53,150 bases of DNA, taken from NCBI GenBank assembly GCA_017451025.1, contig JAFSSM010000013.1:1-53150 (forward strand), given 5' to 3'. The notes under the pieces are model-generated. The model saw only the letters and a program-made list of their open reading frames with translations. It searched no databases and had not been told where the DNA came from. Below, in pieces: positions 49,251 through 53,150 of the stretch. Position 1 is the first letter of the stretch. Every line of letters begins with the position of its first letter. A program made the translations under genes and the position numbers. This DNA comes from Synergistaceae bacterium (GTDB lineage Bacteria; Synergistota; Synergistia; Synergistales; Aminobacteriaceae).

Positions 49251-49985
49251 TTAGTTCATGTAAGTTCCGCCGTTTATGTTGATGCTTTCGCCAGTGATAA
49301 AACCTGCCAGGTCTGACGCAAGATACACCGCCAAACTCGCAATGTCCTCACCAGTTCCGAGATGCCTTAACGGAATATTGCCGAGCAGTTTTTCCCGGTA
49401 ATCAGGAGTCCACTGTTTTGACATGTCGGTTTCAATTGGGCCGGGACATATTGAGTTGACGCGTATACCTTCAGGCCCGAAGTCGTAGGCGAGTTTTCGG
49501 GTGAGCGCGTCGATCCCTGCCTTGCTCGCTCCGTAACATGCTGACGACGTGGGGTGAGCTGTCTTCCCTGCACGCGATGACATGTTTATAATCACTCCTG
49601 CCTTCTGTTCCAGCATGTGAGGGATTACGCATTTGCATGTATAGAACGTTCCGCTAAGGTTCACGCGCAAAATCTTGTCCCACTCTTCGGGCGTAAGGTC
49701 AATAAACTTTGTGCGCGAGTTGATGCCTGCGTTATTCACGAGAATATCAATGCGTCCAAAACGAGACAGGCATTTTTCCGCAAGGCGTTCTGACGTAGAA
49801 AATTCACCAATATCACCGGCGACGTAAGCACAGCCCAGCTCATCAGCAAGAGCCTTCAACTGTGCTTCGTTGGTGCCGTGAATCACGAGGCCCGCCCCGT
49901 GATAAGCAAAGGCCATAGCAATTGACCTGCCTATTCCGCGAGACGAGCCTGTGATTATTGCTGTTTTTCCCTCAAGAAGTTTCAT
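49251..49985 (-). CDS. short-chain dehydrogenase/reductase (FabG-like)
   Basis: 244 residues. Classical SDR: TGSSRGIG (residues 13-20), NNAG, and the catalytic MSSRAG...CYGASKAG with Ser, Tyr and Lys. The sequence is closest in pattern to 3-oxoacyl-ACP reductase, but its place between a TAXI receptor and a TRAP permease suggests a catabolic hydroxyacid or sugar-acid dehydrogenase. Weak ribosome site. It stands 17 bases after the receptor gene. Confidence 0.88.
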   Translation of the reverse strand: MKLLEGKTAIITGSSRGIGRSIAMAFAYHGAGLVIHGTNEAQLKALADELGCAYVAGDIGEFSTSERLAEKCLSRFGRIDILVNNAGINSRTKFIDLTPEEWDKILRVNLSGTFYTCKCVIPHMLEQKAGVIINMSSRAGKTAHPTSSACYGASKAGIDALTRKLAYDFGPEGIRVNSICPGPIETDMSKQWTPDYREKLLGNIPLRHLGTGEDIASLAVYLASDLAGFITGESININGGTYMN

Positions 49986-50002
49986 TAAGCGTAAGGGATA
50001 AA

Positions 50003-51007
50003 TTAATCTACCTCATAGCCCATTTCCTGGTAGTACTTGGCCGCACCGGGATGAAGAGGTGCACCGTTCAGCTCATGCTTTCCTGCTGTCTTGGGGTCAA
50101 ACCACTTCAGCGAGGCAACTGCGGCGGCGATGTCTTCCTTGTTCTCGCAGATTGCCTTTGCCAGCGCGTAGGCTACATCGTCAGGCATTGAGGCAGGGAC
50201 GATTACGTTCTGCTGTGATCCCATCGTCTGAATGTCCTTATCCTGCTTGTTCCACGTTCCTGCAAGCATCGTTACGGGTGCATAGCCCATCTTGTTGAGG
50301 TTAGCTAGAGTCTCGGGTGCAAGCTGTACGAAGTGCATATCGTGCGTAAGAGCAATCTCCGTTGTTGTGGACTGTCCTGCGTCGACGTGGTCAATCGTTG
50401 CGTCGTAGAGGTCGTCCTGAATGCCGGACTTGATTGCGTCGGTGCCGGACTTCTCCCATGTTGCGAACTTCATGAAGTCTGCTACGCTGATTCCGCAAGC
50501 CTCGATTACGCGCTCCGCCGTAAGTTCACCGAGTGTTCCGTTCTTCTTGGTGATTAACTTGATGGGTACTTTCTTGGCGATTACTTCCTCAATCGTGGTG
50601 CATCCGGAAGCGTCAACGAACTTCTTCGTGAACATGATGTTGGCGAACGCGTGGCCAAGTCCTCCTGCGATGCTCCGGACATCCGGGCAGTCTCCGAACT
50701 GATAGTCTGCCTTCTTGCGCTCATAGCTCCAGAGTGAAGGGCCTGCGTTGCCGACGATGAGGTCTGCACGTTTGCGCTGAATGAGCACCGGTGCACCGAC
50801 TCCGCCGGGTGAATTTGTGGTGAGGTCAATCGTTGAGCCTTCGGGAAGTCCCTTGAGCATTGCGCCCTGAATTGCCGCGCTGACTGAGTATGCACCTGTT
50901 CCGACTTCCTGTGCCGCAAAGATTAACTTCACGGGTTCGGAGAGTTCTGCACATGCTGCGAGGGTGAAGCACAGCACTAACGCTACTGCTACTGCTAATT
51001 TCTTCAT
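50003..51007 (-). CDS. TAXI-family TRAP solute receptor
   Basis: 334 residues from ATG 51007, GGAGG seven bases upstream; a longer frame to 51061 is not used. A signal peptide ends in LAAC, a possible lipobox, so it may be a lipoprotein. The TAXI fold pattern is present: GTGAYSVSAAIQGAML, TNSPGGVGAPVLIQRKRADL, GNAGPSLWSYE and GTLGELTAERVIEACG. Such receptors bind carboxylates such as glutamate or 2-oxoglutarate. It pairs with the fused permease at 47268-49232. Confidence 0.92.
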   Translation of the reverse strand: MKKLAVAVALVLCFTLAACAELSEPVKLIFAAQEVGTGAYSVSAAIQGAMLKGLPEGSTIDLTTNSPGGVGAPVLIQRKRADLIVGNAGPSLWSYERKKADYQFGDCPDVRSIAGGLGHAFANIMFTKKFVDASGCTTIEEVIAKKVPIKLITKKNGTLGELTAERVIEACGISVADFMKFATWEKSGTDAIKSGIQDDLYDATIDHVDAGQSTTTEIALTHDMHFVQLAPETLANLNKMGYAPVTMLAGTWNKQDKDIQTMGSQQNVIVPASMPDDVAYALAKAICENKEDIAAAVASLKWFDPKTAGKHELNGAPLHPGAAKYYQEMGYEVD

Positions 51008-51053
51008 TGTGTTACCTCCATTAAGATATATATCTGCCTGCAAATTTCGCAGG

Positions 51054-51986
51054 TCATTCACAAAATTTAGTTATTACATACGGCCAGACTGCAACCGTCC
51101 AGAACATAAGAATAAAGCCAATCACAAATCTTCCTCCGCTTACCGTGAATAATTCGCCGAAAACGTCAAACAGCCAGTTGTAACTACCTGCAAAAGTGCA
51201 GACAATGAAATATACAGGAATTAACCCTATGACTGCGAGAATTACACCTTTGACGTTGAGACCCGTAACATGAAACTTTATGTATTCGCGCTCAATCCAG
51301 CGTCCGAGAATAAAACTTGTTGTCATTCCGACAGCATAAAACGTATCGAGCATCATTTTTGCTGGGTCAACAAGCAGCTTGCCGTCAACGTAATCCATAG
51401 GATATGGCTTGTACGCTGTGTAAACTACTCCGAGAATGCAGAGCACTATTCCAGCAATAAGATAAAAATTTTCACGTTCAGGGCGCGAAATAATAAGCGA
51501 GGCAATCCACACAGACAAGAGTCCCGCAAATGTCCCGACGACTACGTCCTGCGGAGTGTGAACGCCGAGATAATTCCGTGAAAACGCAACGAGGATTATC
51601 ACGATGCCGCAGAGCCACGCGAACAGCCGGGATTTCTTGTGCGTCAGGACTGCGAGACTTCCGAGAATTGGTGATGCCCACATCGTATGACCGCTCGGGA
51701 ATGAATAGCCTGTTGGTTTGTGACCTGCCGGGATTATACGTGTGTCTCTGACGAACGGACGATATACGCAAGCCGTAACCTTGATTATCCCGTTGAGGAA
51801 TCTGCTTATGCATAACGAGACTATCATGAAGAGTCCGGCTTTCTTGTTCACGCACCAGTAGACCACGAACGGCACAAAGAGCAGCCACGTAATCGCAGAG
51901 TAAGAGAGCCAGTCAACGAACGGAGTCAGAATATTTCCGGCTGCCTCCCTGAAGTCCTGAAGCCAGAGCAGATATTCGATGTCCAT
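51054..51986 (-). CDS. PAP2-family membrane phosphatase
   Basis: 310 residues with about eight membrane helices. The phosphatase motifs are complete: KVTACVYRPF (Kx6RP), PSGHT and SRNYLGVHTPQDV. It belongs to the type 2 phosphatidic acid phosphatase family, which dephosphorylates lipid phosphates or undecaprenyl pyrophosphate. ATG 51986 lies four bases after the pdxA stop, so it sits inside the catabolic unit, an odd partner there. Its stop is 46 bases before the TAXI receptor start. Confidence 0.88.
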   Translation of the reverse strand: MDIEYLLWLQDFREAAGNILTPFVDWLSYSAITWLLFVPFVVYWCVNKKAGLFMIVSLCISRFLNGIIKVTACVYRPFVRDTRIIPAGHKPTGYSFPSGHTMWASPILGSLAVLTHKKSRLFAWLCGIVIILVAFSRNYLGVHTPQDVVVGTFAGLLSVWIASLIISRPERENFYLIAGIVLCILGVVYTAYKPYPMDYVDGKLLVDPAKMMLDTFYAVGMTTSFILGRWIEREYIKFHVTGLNVKGVILAVIGLIPVYFIVCTFAGSYNWLFDVFGELFTVSGGRFVIGFILMFWTVAVWPYVITKFCE

Positions 51987-51990
51987 GCGT

Positions 51991-53064
51991 TTACTTCTTG
52001 CTTGCGGCTAATCTGATGCCGTAATCTATCGAGTTAATCAGGCTCAGTTCGTTTGCCTCACCAGAACCGGCGATGTCATACGCAGTTCCGTGATCCACGC
52101 TGACCCTGATAATCGGCAGGCCAAGTGTTACGTTGATTCCTGCGACTGCCTCCCAGTGATGTTCTTCCTTGTTGTACACAAAGCCCTTGACCTTCAGCGG
52201 AATATGTCCCTGATCGTGATACATGACCACAACCATATCGTACCAGCCGCCGAGTGCCTTGCTGAAGACTGTATCGGGAGGAGTGGGCTTCTTGTCGGGA
52301 ATGTTTATCCCCTCAGCGAGTGCCTCATCGATTGCGGGCTGAATCTCCTCGATTTCCTCGCGTCCGAACATTCCGTTTTCGCCGCAATGAGGGTTGAGTC
52401 CTGCCACGCCGATTTTGGGGTTGTCGATACCGAGTGCCTTGCAGGTCTCGTCAGCCAGGTGAATGCACTCAAGAACTCTGGCCTTCTTCACCCTGTCGCA
52501 GGCCTCGCGAAGCGAAACGTGCGTCGAAACGTGAATAACCCTCAGGTTCTCGTGCGCTAACATCATTGCGTATTTCTTGGTCTTGGTCTCGTCGGCGTAA
52601 ATCTCTGTGTGTCCGGAATAGTGATGTCCTGCCATGTTGATGGCTTCCTTGCTGATGGCGTTAGTGATTGTCGCGTCAACCTCATGCGCCAGTGCCATGC
52701 GGATAACCTTCACGACGTACTGATAGGCCGCTTCACCGCCGAGCTTGGTCGGTCCGACGTTGAAGGGTGAAGGGTTATTAGGGTCTCCCTTGTTGTCCGA
52801 AGCCTTCACTATGCCCATGTCGTAAACGTCAATCGTTCCGAACTCGAATTTTGCGTCCTTAACGTCCTTAACGGGATTAATCTTCACGTCGAGGCCCGAT
52901 ACTTTCTTGGCCACTTTTGCGGCGTATTCCATCACCGGCACGTCGCCGACAACGAGGGGCCTGCACCTGTCGTAAACGTCCTTGTGCGATAAAGCCTTCA
53001 GCGTAATTTCCGGGCCGCTTCCGAACGGATCACCCATGCTGATTCCGAGAATAGGTTTGCTCAT
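51991..53064 (-). CDS. PdxA-like 4-phosphate dehydrogenase (PdxA2 type)
   Basis: 357 residues, AAGGAGG well placed before ATG 53064. Family motifs: GISMGDPFGSGPE at the N-terminus, AGHHYSGHTEIYAD (metal His), GLNPHCGENGMFG, and MYHDQGHIPLKV. True PdxA makes 3-amino-2-oxopropyl phosphate for vitamin B6; PdxA2 homologues next to transporters act on threonate or erythronate 4-phosphate. With a TRAP system, an SDR and a flavoprotein downstream, the second role is more likely. The usual partner kinase (DUF1537) is not in the window. Confidence 0.88.
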   Translation of the reverse strand: MSKPILGISMGDPFGSGPEITLKALSHKDVYDRCRPLVVGDVPVMEYAAKVAKKVSGLDVKINPVKDVKDAKFEFGTIDVYDMGIVKASDNKGDPNNPSPFNVGPTKLGGEAAYQYVVKVIRMALAHEVDATITNAISKEAINMAGHHYSGHTEIYADETKTKKYAMMLAHENLRVIHVSTHVSLREACDRVKKARVLECIHLADETCKALGIDNPKIGVAGLNPHCGENGMFGREEIEEIQPAIDEALAEGINIPDKKPTPPDTVFSKALGGWYDMVVVMYHDQGHIPLKVKGFVYNKEEHHWEAVAGINVTLGLPIIRVSVDHGTAYDIAGSGEANELSLINSIDYGIRLAASKK

Positions 53065-53134
53065 TATTTCCTCCTTATATTGTGCTTTGGGGAGATTAGG
53101 TGCTGTCCGCTCGGCATGCCTTCGCGTCCAGCAA

Positions 53135-53150
53135 CCCCACCCACCCGCCC
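53135..53150 (-). other. G-quadruplex-forming motif upstream of pdxA-like gene
   Basis: The minus strand reads GGG-C-GGG-T-GGG-T-GGGG, four G-runs with one-base loops, the most stable parallel quadruplex arrangement. It lies about 70 bases before the ATG at 53064 and may continue past the window edge. Confidence 0.6.

Overview
The window looks like a chromosomal segment of a Synergistota (Synergistetes) bacterium, probably an anaerobic amino-acid fermenter from a gut or similar habitat. The best marker is the surface protein read leftward from 28518 to 23892. It ends in a Gly/Cys-rich motif, a hydrophobic stretch and basic residues (GGGCDAGFG...LRRK), the pattern of the Synerg-CTERM sorting signal. 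Indolepyruvate:ferredoxin oxidoreductase, TAXI-type TRAP transport and an acetylated-intermediate lysine pathway fit that assignment. Genes are dense, many overlap as ATGA, and several start at TTG. No rRNA, tRNA, CRISPR array or intact insertion sequence was seen.

Layout. 1-5 kb (minus): start of a chemoreceptor, a Nudix hydrolase, def-fmt, htrA and lgt. 4.7-7.3 kb (minus): a beta-lactamase-fold hydrolase and an acyl-CoA ligase behind a clear promoter that carries an 11-bp palindrome at its start site. 7.4-10.3 kb (minus): a large protein with two HEPN-like domains, S1 domains and ankyrin blocks. 10.5-15.6 kb (plus): iorA, a coiled-coil membrane protein, iorB, paaK and two double-ACT proteins, an aromatic 2-oxoacid cluster. 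15.6-23.8 kb (mostly minus): small secreted proteins, cobA-hemD/hemC, ychF, an L,D-transpeptidase and a CPA1 antiporter. 23.9-28.5 kb: the frameshifted Synerg-CTERM surface protein. 28.7-36.2 kb (plus): a lysine/diaminopimelate operon (dapA, dapB, dapH, an M20 deacetylase, two aspartokinase paralogues, a secreted hydrolase). 36.3-39 kb: a glycosyltransferase pair behind a heptanucleotide repeat. 39-45 kb: a transposase remnant, a metal ABC transporter, cobU, a decayed gene, a degenerate Mrr-like protein and glf. 45-53 kb (minus): a PepSY protein and a catabolic cluster of PdxA-like dehydrogenase, PAP2 protein, TAXI receptor, SDR, TRAP permease and flavoprotein.

The most interesting signals are these. 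(1) The dapA leader has a strong promoter, a 24-codon reading frame with a good ribosome site, and an intrinsic terminator whose loop is complementary to the last codons of that frame, which looks like undescribed leader-peptide attenuation. (2) Six perfect GCGTGTC repeats precede the glycosyltransferase, where repeat number would decide whether an upstream frame ends exactly on its ATG. (3) The HEPN-S1-ankyrin protein keeps an Rx4H motif in only one of two HEPN-like copies. (4) The second of two tandem aspartokinases has lost active-site residues. (5) The surface protein gene is broken by a single-base frameshift next to homopolymer runs. All functional statements are inferred from sequence by eye; no database search was run.
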